Below the pieces are notes generated by a model. It searched no databases and had not been told where the DNA came from. It saw nothing but the letters and a program-made list of their open reading frames with translations. Below, one piece after another: positions 12,501 to 17,642 of a stretch of 33,414 nt of DNA. The position numbers were made by a program, and so were the translations under genes. Position 1 is the first letter of the stretch. Each line of letters opens with the position of its first letter. Location: NCBI GenBank assembly GCA_945956915.1, contig CAMFJH010000022.1:1-33414 (forward strand). The letters run 5' to 3'. Source of the stretch: an uncultured Francisellaceae bacterium (GTDB lineage: Bacteria; Pseudomonadota; Gammaproteobacteria; UBA6186; Azoamicaceae).

Positions 12501-15182
12501 AATTTTGCAACAGCACTTTTTGTAAAATCAACTATAGAAAGGATGGTTAATCATTATCTTAGAGTTTTAGAACAAATGGTTAGTAATCAAGAAAAACGAA
12601 TCAAAGACTATTGTTTATTGAGTGGTGAGGAATATCAACAACTTGTAATAGGTTGGAATCGAACAGATAAACAGTATCCAAAAGAGAAAACGATTTCTCA
12701 GCTATTTGAAGAACAAGTATCAAAAACTCCAGATAATATAGCCATTGTTTTTGAAGAGAAGCAACTCACATATGCTGAGCTAAATGCCAAAGCGAATCAA
12801 TTAGCAAGATATTTGCAAAGGCAAACATGCATTAAATCAGATAGTTTAATTGCATTATGTTTAGATAAAAGTTTAGAAATGATAATTGGAATATTAGGTA
12901 TTCTGAAAGCGGGAGCTGCTTATGTGCCAATTGATCCAGATTATCCAATTGATCGGATTAATTTTATTTTACAAGATAGCCAAACCGAGCTTATTTTAAC
13001 TCAATCGCATTTAAGCGAACGCTTGTGCGAGCTAACAGGTGTTAGTTTCATCGACTTAGATTCAAATATTTATCAAATGGAAAAAGTCACCAATCTACCA
13101 ATTCAAAATAAAGTGAGAGATTTGGCCTATATTATTTATACCTCTGGCAGTACCGGCAAGCCTAAAGGAGTAATGGTTGAACATTGCCAAGTGTCATTGT
13201 TTTCAGCAAGCAATAATTTTATTAATTATGAAATGACCTCAACAGTTGCTGGTATCTCAAATTATGTTTTTGATGGTAGCATATTTGATATATTTTTTTC
13301 AATCTTAAATGGTAAAAAATTGATAATGATAGGGAAAAATGACATTTTAGACCTTCATAAACTAAATGCTAAACTTTTAAACTTTAAAGTTGATACAATT
13401 TTCATTACAACTGCTTTATTTAACTCTCTAATAAACAATAAATTAGATAATCTCAGTTCATTAAGGCATATATTGTTCGGCGGTGAACTATGCAATATCG
13501 AGCTGATCAATAAAGTTAAAATGAACTATCCAGAATTATCGCTAATCCATGTATATGGGCCGACTGAAAATATTGTTTTTTCCTCTTATTGCCATTTAAA
13601 GGATTACAACACAAAAATAGTTGCGCCTATAGGTTCAAGATTATCTGATAAAAAATTATATGTACTTGATAAAAACATGCATCCGGTTCCAATAGGAGTT
13701 AGAGGAGAACTTTACATCGGTGGTGCTGGTGTAGCTCGTGGATATCTAAATAGACCAGAGCTTACTGCAGAAAAATTTATTGAAAATTCATTCTTGAGTG
13801 AAGAGGATTGTTCAAGAGGATACACTAGATTATATAAAACAGGTGATATGGTTAGATGGTTACCAGATTGCAATCTAGAGTACCTAGGCCGGGATGACTT
13901 TCAAGTAAAGATACGGGGCTATAGGATAGAGCTTGGTGAAATAGAAAGTGCATTAACTTCAATCGAACACGTTAAACAAGCTATTGTTTTAGCAAAAGGA
14001 GAAAACGATAATAAGCGGTTGGTTGCTTATTATGTCTCTGACAGTGAAATAAAAGAAGAGTATGTTTTAAATCAACTATCAATCCAATTGCCAGATTATA
14101 TGATGCCGAGCGCATTGTTAAAGATGGCATGCTTTCCGTTGACTGCTAACGGTAAATTAGATAGAAAAGCATTGCCAGATCCTGACTTTGAAAATAAAAA
14201 AGCCTTTGTTCTACCAACAACAGAGTTAGAAGTAAGATTATGTAATATTTGGCAAGAAACTTTAAGTCTTAATAATGTAGGGGTTGAAGATAATTTTTTT
14301 ACAATAGGTGGCAATTCTATTTTAGCTATAAAGTTAATTTATAAAATGAACAAAGAATTGTTTACAGAAAATATTGATTTTAATATTACAGAACTGTTTA
14401 GACATAAAACAATTAAATTATTGTTATCGAATGCGATTAAAAAAGTAAATTCTAGCAATTTAGTTAAAAGTTTATCTAGCTTTGATCAAAATAAAAAACA
14501 AATGTTTTTTATTCATCCGGGAAATGCAGGTTGTGAAGTTTATGCAGATTTGGCTAAAAAGTTGCAAAGCAAATATAATGCTTTCGGCATAGATAATTTC
14601 AATATTCTAAATGAAGAAAATATATCTAGCTTAAACTTTTTGGCAAAAACATATGTTAATAACTTACTTAACTTTAAATTGACTGATGAAATTAATTTGT
14701 GTGGCTGGTCTTTAGGGGGACATATAGCGTTAGAAATGGCATATATTTTAGAGCAAAAAAGTTTTGAAAATATTAATTTATATTTGCTTGATACAGTTAT
14801 CAAAGATAAATATTTAATAAATCAGCTTGGCAAGCAAGATCCATTTGTAATTAAGCAAAATATGAAAGCACATATGATATCTGAAGGCTATGAAGAAGAA
14901 TATGTAAACAAAGTCATCCTGGCATCAGAAGCTGAAATAGAAATATCTAAACAAGCTATTTCTGGGATGCTAAAACATAGTAAAATCATTTTATTTAAAG
15001 CATTAGAAGAAGATGAAAGAATAGATTATGAGGGTAGGCAAGAATCTTGGAAACATATTCAATCTTTGAAGAGTAATAATATAGAACTATTTACTAAGAA
15101 TATAAAAGTGATTGATATGGTATGCAATCATGGAAATATATTGGATCATCCATTGATTTTTAAATTAATCGAAGATAATTAG
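1..15182 (+). CDS. Multimodular nonribosomal peptide synthetase, 5' end outside window
   Basis: This is the C-terminal 5059 or so residues of an NRPS that builds a peptide on carrier domains in the cytoplasm. The frame is open from base 3, inside adenylation motif A8 (FQVKIRGYRIELGEIE), so the TTG at 36 is not the real start; residue numbers below count from base 36. Domain order: A(end)-PCP, C-A-MT-PCP, Cy-A-PCP, C-A-PCP, C-A-PCP-TE. All five PCPs keep GGNS (Ser131, 1632, 2685, 3724, 4761). The three C domains keep HHxxxDG (His323, 2862, 3901). No epimerisation, oxidase or reductase domain is present. The stop TAG is at 15180-15182, 25 bases before the PLP-enzyme gene, which probably shares its transcript. 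The NRPS is much more AT-rich than the atp genes. The family assignment is certain; the product is inferred. Confidence 0.97.
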   Translation, partial: FQVKIRGYRIELGEIENALISIEHIKQAVVLAKRAKSNKYLVAYFVSDIEVKDDYILNQLSIKLPSYMIPSALVRVDSFPLTASGKIDRKALPDPKFTNIDTYVAPRNELEKRVCKVWAEILDLPADKIGIEEDFFRLGGNSILAIRLLGKLNTEVGSNIILSTIFKHNSIKKLSHYLSQNVEDTIIINKSIFIKSEEQILSFAQERLWFIEKYEQGTNAYNVPMIFRLSNKINLEILKSSINSVVARHEILRTLIKESAEGKGYQLVIDEKEYPLEINEINIINHSILDIELSKEINHVYDLSTKYPIRVCIYKMAVDNSINTAQCYLSINIHHIAFDGWSLDILLRDLRAYYKYHLERFQGLDSELSLPELNIQYKDFALWQRNYLSGKKLDEQLNYWKKKLYGYETLNLATDKKRPSQIDYKGSYIHFEIVEDTSRKLRELAKELNVSLYSLLLSGYYLMLGAYSNQDDIVLGAPIANRHYNQIENLIGFFVNVLVLRTKIDSNVSIIEFIQRIGQEVVEAQLHQDLPFERLVEELDVNKDTSRHPIFQVMFTVQSFGGMLYNKENKSTDNIDTDLFNVLHGHQTASSIFNVTKFDTALFIDDSQLQLRGLFNYAVSLYAEETISQYVKTYTNILYQLAMLSKNRLKQGQTKIKNINYLDQKQYDKIMCRWNQTDRVYPDDKTINKLFEEQVEIHLDNIAMVYNEKEISYKTLNKLSNKLANYLIKNQKIKADTLVLLCLDRNEHMLIAILAVLKAGGAYVPIDPSYPDERIQYILKDTGGKVVLTNAVHEERLKKLIKINVNLSDMNANQRKKVLVIDSQEMQEQLLLQADSNPKTVTTSANLAYVIYTSGTTGNPKGVMIEHKSVLNTILSLDKIYDFKKGNKVTAWTSYTFDVSVSEFFVVLCRGGVLHLLSEEVRRDPLLISKYILKNSINYVYLPPVLLSDLPKIKYTTLFGIVYAGEPCNSVTGKYWSTQCNLYNYYGPTEITIYATGTKIIEGNVNLIGSPIYNTVCYVLDRNLNPLPIGAIGELYLGGVGLARGYLNRPELTAEKFIDNPFKTENKKIFGKNEKLYKTGDLVRWTSNGNLEYIGRNDFQIKLRGYRIELGEIESVLSNYKGIKQSIVIVKEHADNNGNKTGNKYLIAYCVKALNLKKTDTEGFINKWETVYESEYLSLDIDNFKQNIKGWNSSYTEKPIDKTDMLEWINATTDRIKELKPKVILEVGSGSGLVLFNVIDGCDYYYATDFSKNVIDYTNDVVRQFGYGNKVSTYVCAANELPYEVFEKTYDTVVMNSVVQYFPNLDYLELVITELISNMKDVGQLFIGDIRDYRLLKCFHYSVLNYKGETTTKEVDYLAKRDNELLVAPEYFICLKNLNKFITHVEVMPKIGKANHEMNNYRYDVILYINKKKESDHNRNSSINIDESQIVKITDFAGYANAQTNSDYFIVKYLNKRIVQDYLEYNKFYNNELAISKSDCDNILSLNEIIEKVEEKGYKLKLLLDIHNPLYLNIIGYKETNGVNLRVCIDFKHNVQKTDLANNPLVSSKLLENKLGKELKSYLSTKLPNYMIPEHYILLEKLPLTINGKLDRKALPEPEFINENSFVAPTTDLEKKLCTLWEEVLNLKKVGVEDDFFKIGGNSILAIRFVSLVNVKLGSQLSIKDVFKFRTLAKLANLIKKSLGCFYYQDYLITEGNINVNEPFDLTNIQQAYLYGRLDNFEMGNVSTHCYSELLFSKIDSYRFEAAVNKLIQRHDALRTIIKDDAQYILPNVENYNVIVHGKVDQFELEAIRSRLSHKVYQVHQWPLFDYEISQFEDHYILHWSFDALIMDATSMGMFFNELAQLYNAEEMEQVELPELKINFRDYTLKYKEVRSSKFYFEAEQYWAKKLNEYNFDTKLPMLVNPSNVSHPKFVRLTKTISQTQWQKIENKAKYYNVSLTSVVLYVYGQILSKWSGEPKFCVNLTLFNRLPLHEQVNDILGDFTVLELFNFKRNIEGDIQTDIHAVHAELWEDIENNLFDGVDFQRLIRKELGMAQNQSLSPVVLTSVLGNKNFKSSFEDYIGVGYSITQTSQVYLDNKAYQTEEGFVAEWDYVEQLFDPVIIKQMHADYCNLIESLAELDWQKALPEIGLSEKDKAVIDKANSNFQPSVTLNLFDLCLSNLSQKLRRIALVDTKGIYTYHDIKRSSYHIARYLHDHGLCKSNCLIGVLSEKGYQQVVSILGIIQSSAAYLPINMDWPKGRIDEVLEEGLVNTVLISQLEFNRSIKESNLEFKYNWLIIEDVIKYQPKVAEGKFSKINLEDVAYVIFTSGSTGKPKGVTISHKNAVNTITSVNNKFNISKEDKVLAISELSFDLSVYDIFGMLAAGGTIIFPDQKIIKEPKHWYDLIIQHRITVWNTVPQLMQLLIDYVNDAGKVLDTLKVVLMSGDWIPITLPEQIKMYAPNTLVMSLGGATEGAIWSIWYEIDKIKPDWSSIPYGCAMPNQKMYVLNSFKEHCPVGVVGEIYIGGEGVALGYWNDEEKSKVSFIQHNRLGRLYKTGDLGKWSNCGYMEFEGRKDQQVKLNGYRVELEEVSSRLTMIKEIEKSLVIIKSNQLIAYFITNQNDKSEDFKQYESYLSMYLPAYMLPNHYIKLEKFPLTSNGKLDIKALPDPEHANKDEFIAPKTNLEMKLCHIWQEILNLDKVGIADDFFRLGGNSILAIKLSHQIRKLLDFNVAIADIFKYKTVSKLIDFLSLHRNIDIIITPKYLKQYPLSFAQERLWFIEQYEKGTNAYHIPIFIELQEGLDKDRLTIAIQQVIQRQEILRTIFKQEKDEYYQIVIDDKLKINEYDYTEIDIDKQLEQDIHTPFDLQKNFPIRINFYHKKNAIYILVNIHHIASDGWSMDILFREISSLYYGKNLPALSVQYKDFSVWQREYLQGEELEKQLSYWLLRLRGYETFTLSTDKLRPKQISYLGDDVLFSINESLATQLRALSRKQECSLYAILLSGFYILLSKYSGQDDIVVGTPIANRHYAGIEDLIGFFVNSLALRENINQENNVLEFISQVQHNLIAVQQHQDLPFEKLVEELNVEKDTSRHPIFQVMFSVQSFGDNVEKKLFKDLKLNNHSVAKFDLSCFMDDSKAEIQGIFNFATSLFNKSTIERMVSHYVIVLEQMVRSQEKRIKDYCLLSKNEYQQLIINWNQTEKEYSKDKTIHQLFEQQVSKAPNKIAIVFEEQQLTYAELNAKANQLARHLHTQTQIKSDTLIGICLDKSLEMLIGILGVLKAGAAYVPIDPEYPVERINYILDDSQIKLILTQSHLIESLQEITGISLMALDAYGYKNQETKNLEVQNKAIDLAYVIYTSGTTGKPKGVMNSHGNIISLIRNDFIKVTDNDSFVFLSSQVFDASIFEIWMPLSYGAKLIIPVDTKKLVADSNKFRNFLDKKSINILWLTKTLFNAIFINNPLTFKNIKYLLIGGEILDVDIINSLVAIKDKEQYIINGYGPTESTTFSSTYFIENIIKDPSVPIGKSINNRYLYILDKYGSPVPMGVIGELHIGGAGLARGYLNKPELTAQKFIENPFATQKDIEKGYTKLYKTGDLVKWLPDGNIAYIGRNDFQVKIRGHRVELGEIEHALTSIDCIKQSCVLARERNGHKYLIAYYLTDTEIKEEAILNQLSMKLPDYMLPSVLVRMEHFPLTINGKLDRKALPDPDFKNKDSFVAPRTNLEIKLCHIWQEILNLNKVGIEDDFFRIGGNSILAIKLSHQIRKLLDFNIAIADIFKHKTISKLVNCLSFHEAVNVIIKPKDLEQYPLSFAQERLWFIEQYEQGTNAYHLPIYIELQEAVDKDKLKSAIKQVVQRHEILRTIFKQEEGLYYQVVLDNVININEYNYTELNIDKQLEKDMHTPFNLQKDFPIRINFYHKENASYILVNMHHIASDGWSVDIFFKEINTLYHGKDLPALSIQYKTFSAWQREYLQGEVLEKQLSYWLEKLQGFESLNLCTDNSRPKEISYSGEDVIFSINESLSNQLRALSIQQGCSLYVILLSGFYIFLNKYSGQDDIVLGTPIANRHYAEIQDLIGFFVNSLALREHVDQESNILEFISQVQYNLIAAQRYQDLPFEKLVEELKLEKDTSRHPIFQVVFSVQSFCNNIENDLFKSSGLNSNSIAKFDLSCFMDDSKNEIHGSFNFATALFVKSTIERMVNHYLRVLEQMVSNQEKRIKDYCLLSGEEYQQLVIGWNRTDKQYPKEKTISQLFEEQVSKTPDNIAIVFEEKQLTYAELNAKANQLARYLQRQTCIKSDSLIALCLDKSLEMIIGILGILKAGAAYVPIDPDYPIDRINFILQDSQTELILTQSHLSERLCELTGVSFIDLDSNIYQMEKVTNLPIQNKVRDLAYIIYTSGSTGKPKGVMVEHCQVSLFSASNNFINYEMTSTVAGISNYVFDGSIFDIFFSILNGKKLIMIGKNDILDLHKLNAKLLNFKVDTIFITTALFNSLINNKLDNLSSLRHILFGGELCNIELINKVKMNYPELSLIHVYGPTENIVFSSYCHLKDYNTKIVAPIGSRLSDKKLYVLDKNMHPVPIGVRGELYIGGAGVARGYLNRPELTAEKFIENSFLSEEDCSRGYTRLYKTGDMVRWLPDCNLEYLGRDDFQVKIRGYRIELGEIESALTSIEHVKQAIVLAKGENDNKRLVAYYVSDSEIKEEYVLNQLSIQLPDYMMPSALLKMACFPLTANGKLDRKALPDPDFENKKAFVLPTTELEVRLCNIWQETLSLNNVGVEDNFFTIGGNSILAIKLIYKMNKELFTENIDFNITELFRHKTIKLLLSNAIKKVNSSNLVKSLSSFDQNKKQMFFIHPGNAGCEVYADLAKKLQSKYNAFGIDNFNILNEENISSLNFLAKTYVNNLLNFKLTDEINLCGWSLGGHIALEMAYILEQKSFENINLYLLDTVIKDKYLINQLGKQDPFVIKQNMKAHMISEGYEEEYVNKVILASEAEIEISKQAISGMLKHSKIILFKALEEDERIDYEGRQESWKHIQSLKSNNIELFTKNIKVIDMVCNHGNILDHPLIFKLIEDN
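590..5060 (+). other. NRPS module 2: C-A-methyltransferase-PCP
   Basis: The condensation domain has SFAQERLWFI near 608 and HHIAFDG at 1002-1022. The adenylation domain has TSGTTGNPKG (serine codon 2562), FDVSVSEFF, NYYGPTE and YKTGDLVRW. Aligned to the GrsA pocket positions, the specificity residues read D-V-S-Y-V-A-Y-I-Y, which I cannot match to a known amino acid. A methyltransferase is inserted between A8 and A9. The domain closes with LTINGKLDRKALP and a PCP with IGGNSI (Ser codon 4929-4931). The amino acid loaded here is therefore probably N-methylated. Confidence 0.9.
3480..4245 (+). other. N-methyltransferase domain embedded in adenylation domain of module 2
   Basis: This insert lies after A8 (GRNDFQIKLRGYRIELGEIE, 3286-3345), the position where NRPS N-methyltransferases sit. 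It has the SAM-binding glycine loop ILEVGSGSGLVLF (from about 3672) and an acidic residue at the end of the second strand (YATDFS). It also has the family motifs NSVVQYFPNLDYLELVI, GDIRDYRLLKCFHYSV and ELLVAPEYF. These match the N-methyltransferase class of NRPS inserts and make loss of activity unlikely. About 120 linker residues, including NKRIVQDYLEYNKF, separate it from A9/A10. Confidence 0.88.
5085..8215 (+). other. NRPS module 3: heterocyclisation (Cy)-A(Cys)-PCP
   Basis: The first domain is a cyclisation rather than an ordinary condensation domain. It has LTNIQQAYLYGR near 5118, and DALIMDATS (5481-5507) fits the Cy signature DxxxxDxxS in place of HHxxxDG. Other Cy motifs are TSVLG and the TQTSQVYLDN...WDYVEQLF stretch. 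The adenylation pocket reads D-L-Y-N-L-S-L-I-W (FDLSVYD at 7059-7079, WNTVP, LMSGDW, LGGATEGAIW), the established cysteine code DLYNLSLIWK. The PCP has LGGNSI (Ser codon 8088-8090). Condensation with Cys followed by cyclodehydration to a thiazoline is the expected chemistry. There is no oxidase domain to make a thiazole. Confidence 0.93.
8240..11330 (+). other. NRPS module 4: C-A(Val-like)-PCP
   Basis: The condensation domain starts at YPLSFAQERLWFIEQYEKG (about 8250) and has HHIASDG at 8619-8639. In the adenylation domain, TSGTTGKPKG begins at 10026 and the pocket reads D-A-F-W-L-G-G-T-F (FDASIFEIW, WLTKTLF, LLIGGE, GYGPTESTTF). This differs from the published valine code DAFWIGGTFK at one position, Leu for Ile, so valine is the best guess. 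The PCP serine codon is 11205-11207. The module closely resembles module 5 outside the pocket region. Confidence 0.9.
11350..14455 (+). other. NRPS module 5: C-A(Ile-like)-PCP
   Basis: The condensation domain keeps HHIASDG (11736-11756). In the adenylation domain, TSGSTGKPKG begins at 13143 and the pocket reads D-G-F-F-L-G-V-V-F (FDGSIFDIF, FITTALF, LFGGEL, VYGPTENIVF). The published isoleucine code is DGFFLGVVYK, so isoleucine or a similar branched residue is likely. The PCP has IGGNSI with the serine codon at 14316-14318. This is the last elongation module before the thioesterase. Confidence 0.9.
14460..15179 (+). other. NRPS C-terminal type I thioesterase domain
   Basis: An alpha/beta-hydrolase thioesterase ends the protein and releases the finished peptide by hydrolysis or cyclisation. 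It opens with MFFIHPGNAG. The nucleophile elbow GWSLGG has its serine at residue 4892 (codon 14709-14711). The acid is Asp4919 (YLLDT), 27 residues later as in surfactin TE, and the base is His5032 (CNHGNIL). The sequence does not show whether the product is linear or cyclic. Confidence 0.93.
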
Positions 15183-15207
15183 CAATAATGAAATATAGGA
15201 GCAGAAA

Positions 15208-16260
15208 ATGAATAAAATGATAGATCTTAGAAGCGACACCGTTACTCTTCCATGTGACACTATGCTTAAAATGATGTGTGAGGCTAAGCTCGGTGATGAT
15301 TTTTATAAAGACGATCAATCAACAAATGATTTAGAGCACTATTGCGCTGATTTTTTTGGCAAAGAGGCGGCCCTCTTCATGAGCACGGGTACCCTTGCTA
15401 ATCAAATTGCCATTCGTTCTCACACTGTACCTGGTGATGATGTAATTATAGATGCTACTTATCATATTAACTATTATGAATCAGCATCTACTGCAGATTT
15501 AGCTAAAGTTGCTTTAAACACTGTAAGGTCACCAAATGGCATTTTAGATATAAACTGTGTTGAAGATGCTATTTCAAGTAAAAATAGGTCAAGTGTTAGT
15601 AATCATGTTTCTTTAATTTGCGTGGAAAATACAATTAATCATCATGCAGGTAAAATTTTTCCTCTTGATGTATTGAAAAAACTTTATAACTTTGCTTTAG
15701 AAAAAAAAATTAAAGTTCATTTAGATGGTGCAAGATTATTGAATGCCTGTGTTGCTACAGGCATATCAGTAAAAGCTTATACTGAAAATACGGATAGCTT
15801 AATGGTTTCATTTAACAAAGGACTTGGTGCACCATTTGGTGCTATATTGCTAGGCACTAAAGAGTTTATTCACAAAGCGCAAAAATATCGTAAATGGTAT
15901 GGCGGTGGATTGCATCAATCTGGGTTAATGGCGTCTACTGCGTTGTTTGCCTTAAAAAATAATATTAAGCAACTGACAGTTGATCATCGTAATGCTAGAA
16001 TTTTAGCAAAACAATTATCTGGTTATAGGGAATTTACGCTAGTAACTCAGGAAATTGATACTAATATTATTATGTTTAGTATGCATAAGATTGGTATGTC
16101 TAGCATAGACTTTGTGAATATGGCAAAAGCCGCTGGCGTATTATTGTATCCATGGGATAGATATACTGTGCGGGCAGTTACCCATAAAAATGTGACAGAA
16201 AATGACATTTTTTTAGCTGCTGAAATAATGGGTACAGTAGCTTCACTAGAAAAAATTTAA
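15208..16260 (+). CDS. PLP-dependent threonine aldolase / beta-eliminating lyase family protein
   Basis: A 350-residue fold-type I PLP enzyme of the low-specificity threonine aldolase family, which cleaves beta-hydroxy amino acids to glycine and an aldehyde. Visible signatures are the N-terminal DLRSDTVT (residues 6-13), the cofactor motif HLDGARLLNA (171-180), the Schiff-base lysine Lys204 in SFNKGLGAP and the YGGGLHQSG loop. The ATG at 15208 follows AGGAG (15197-15201) by six bases. It lies 25 bases after the NRPS stop and probably belongs to that operon. The stretch where canonical enzymes have YEAGG reads YYESASTA here, so its substrate may differ. It could supply or process a building block for the peptide, but that is inference. 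I withhold the symbol ltaE because of the divergence. Confidence 0.88.
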   Translation: MNKMIDLRSDTVTLPCDTMLKMMCEAKLGDDFYKDDQSTNDLEHYCADFFGKEAALFMSTGTLANQIAIRSHTVPGDDVIIDATYHINYYESASTADLAKVALNTVRSPNGILDINCVEDAISSKNRSSVSNHVSLICVENTINHHAGKIFPLDVLKKLYNFALEKKIKVHLDGARLLNACVATGISVKAYTENTDSLMVSFNKGLGAPFGAILLGTKEFIHKAQKYRKWYGGGLHQSGLMASTALFALKNNIKQLTVDHRNARILAKQLSGYREFTLVTQEIDTNIIMFSMHKIGMSSIDFVNMAKAAGVLLYPWDRYTVRAVTHKNVTENDIFLAAEIMGTVASLEKI

Positions 16261-16272
16261 ATTCCTGGTTCT

Positions 16273-16884
16273 TCAAAGCAGGCCAGAATATAAATTTGTC
16301 TTTAGATATTTTCTAGCCTCTTTGTTACTTGCATCATTGTAGTAATCAAGAATAATTTTTAGCAATTCATAGGGTAAGAAGTGCTTTTTTATCATTGTTT
16401 TTGATATTGTTTTATAAAGCTCTACTTTTTTAAATTCTTCTTGAATTTGAGAATTAATTTCCAATCTCTGACCCACTTTGGCTGTTATATTTTCTTCAAG
16501 TCCATTTCCTGATAGTTCTATTGAAACAAGGTTATTATTAAGTTCAGCAGCTTTTATTAAATATTGTACACCTTGAGGACCTATATTATTCCTTTGCAAC
16601 CGTATAGAAAGTATCTGTGGAAACCTTTGAAGAAGCTCACCGAGCCTAATGGCTCCTACATTAGTTATTTTATTGTCTGACAAGCATATGATTTCCCTTA
16701 TAGTTTCCTTTGTTAAAATTTTTAAAAGCCATCCCATATGCTCATCATTTAAGTTTTTAGAACTTAAATCTAAGCAGTATTTATCATGGGAGCTTAGTAC
16801 CAACTGTTCAACTGCTTCAAAACTTAAAATATCTGGAGAATTTTTAATTTTTAGTAAAAATTGGAAAAACACGGTTTTCTCCAT
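16273..16884 (-). CDS. Small leucine-rich-repeat protein (LRR-B), function unknown
   Basis: 203 residues with about four ribonuclease-inhibitor-type LRR units: CLDLSSKNL (37-45), IICLSDNKIT (65-74), SIRLQRNNIG (93-102) and SIELSGNGLE (121-130). The C-terminal segment 168-203 (FLPYELLKIILDYYND, then EARKYLKTNLYSG) closely parallels the other LRR protein of this operon. It has a faint F-box look (LPxELLxxIL), but it lies after the repeats and I do not claim that fold. The ATG overlaps the end of the PPTase gene by 41 bases, implying translational coupling. No Shine-Dalgarno precedes that ATG. A GTG at 16872, six bases after GGAG, is an alternative start four codons in. LRR proteins of this kind are often host-interacting in intracellular bacteria, but no secretion signal is visible. 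Confidence 0.8.
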   Translation of the reverse strand: MEKTVFFQFLLKIKNSPDILSFEAVEQLVLSSHDKYCLDLSSKNLNDEHMGWLLKILTKETIREIICLSDNKITNVGAIRLGELLQRFPQILSIRLQRNNIGPQGVQYLIKAAELNNNLVSIELSGNGLEENITAKVGQRLEINSQIQEEFKKVELYKTISKTMIKKHFLPYELLKIILDYYNDASNKEARKYLKTNLYSGLL

Positions 16885-17608
16885 CCATTTTTTTTATTAT
16901 AATTTTATTATGATCCCAGTCAAACAATAATAAATTATTAATTTTATTTCGTGTTGCGACTGCTGCCATATAATGTGGTGCTATCTTTAAATCAAGTAAA
17001 GTCCAATTATTTTCTTCTAAAATGAAAGGTTCCATTTGACGAATATGTATCCTGCTTGAAGTATTATTATCTAATAATACTTCAAATTGCTTAGGAGAAA
17101 AAGATAGACCAATTCCTATTGCTTTTAAAACTGCTTCTTTTCTAGCCCAGCAACAATAAAACACATTAGCTTGATCCTCGCATGGTAAGGATGAAAATTT
17201 TTTATATTCGTAATCTGTCAATATTTCTTTTGCTATAGATGAAAAATCAAGATCCAACTTACAATACTCTATGTCAATTCCAACATGAGCATTATGAAAT
17301 GCAATAAGAATATAATCTTTAGAATGAGATACGTTAAAGTGGAGATTCTTGCTTGGTTCTAAATAAGGCTTACCATAAACGTTATAATCAAAAGAAATTT
17401 CATTTGGGTGAGCATTAAGGTATCTTCCAAGCAATTTTCTTAAGATTCCTCTACTGGTAATATATCTCACTTTATCTTCCTGAAAATAAAATTGATTCGA
17501 TCTTTCCACTTCATCACTTGATAAGTTTTTTTTCAAAATAGCAATTAAATTTTCATCTGCAGGTAAATTGATTTTCCAAATGTGTAATGAGTTTTCTAAA
17601 ATACGCAT
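16844..17608 (-). CDS. Sfp-type 4'-phosphopantetheinyl transferase
   Basis: A 254-residue enzyme that moves phosphopantetheine from CoA to the conserved serine of carrier domains, converting NRPS PCPs from apo to holo form. The family motifs are all present: GKPYL (79-83), FNVSHS (91-96), the metal-binding GIDIE (110-114; Asp112, Glu114) and WARKEAVLKAIG (154-165; Glu158, Lys162). Length fits the two-lobed Sfp class rather than the short AcpS class. The ATG at 17608 is preceded by AAGAGGTGA (17616-17624) with good spacing. It is the middle gene of a minus-strand operon between two LRR genes, 34 bases after the first and overlapping the second. The NRPS, which needs such an enzyme, lies on the opposite strand and converges on this operon. 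Confidence 0.95.
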   Translation of the reverse strand: MRILENSLHIWKINLPADENLIAILKKNLSSDEVERSNQFYFQEDKVRYITSRGILRKLLGRYLNAHPNEISFDYNVYGKPYLEPSKNLHFNVSHSKDYILIAFHNAHVGIDIEYCKLDLDFSSIAKEILTDYEYKKFSSLPCEDQANVFYCCWARKEAVLKAIGIGLSFSPKQFEVLLDNNTSSRIHIRQMEPFILEENNWTLLDLKIAPHYMAAVATRNKINNLLLFDWDHNKIIIKKMDGENRVFPIFTKN

Positions 17609-17642
17609 TGTTGCATCACCTCTTAAAAGTCCTATGTTGTGC

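Noticed and set aside
16261..16272. Terminator between the convergent aldolase-family and LRR-B genes
   Set aside because: Only 12 bases separate the stops and the nearby CCTGG/CCAG pairing is short and bulged.
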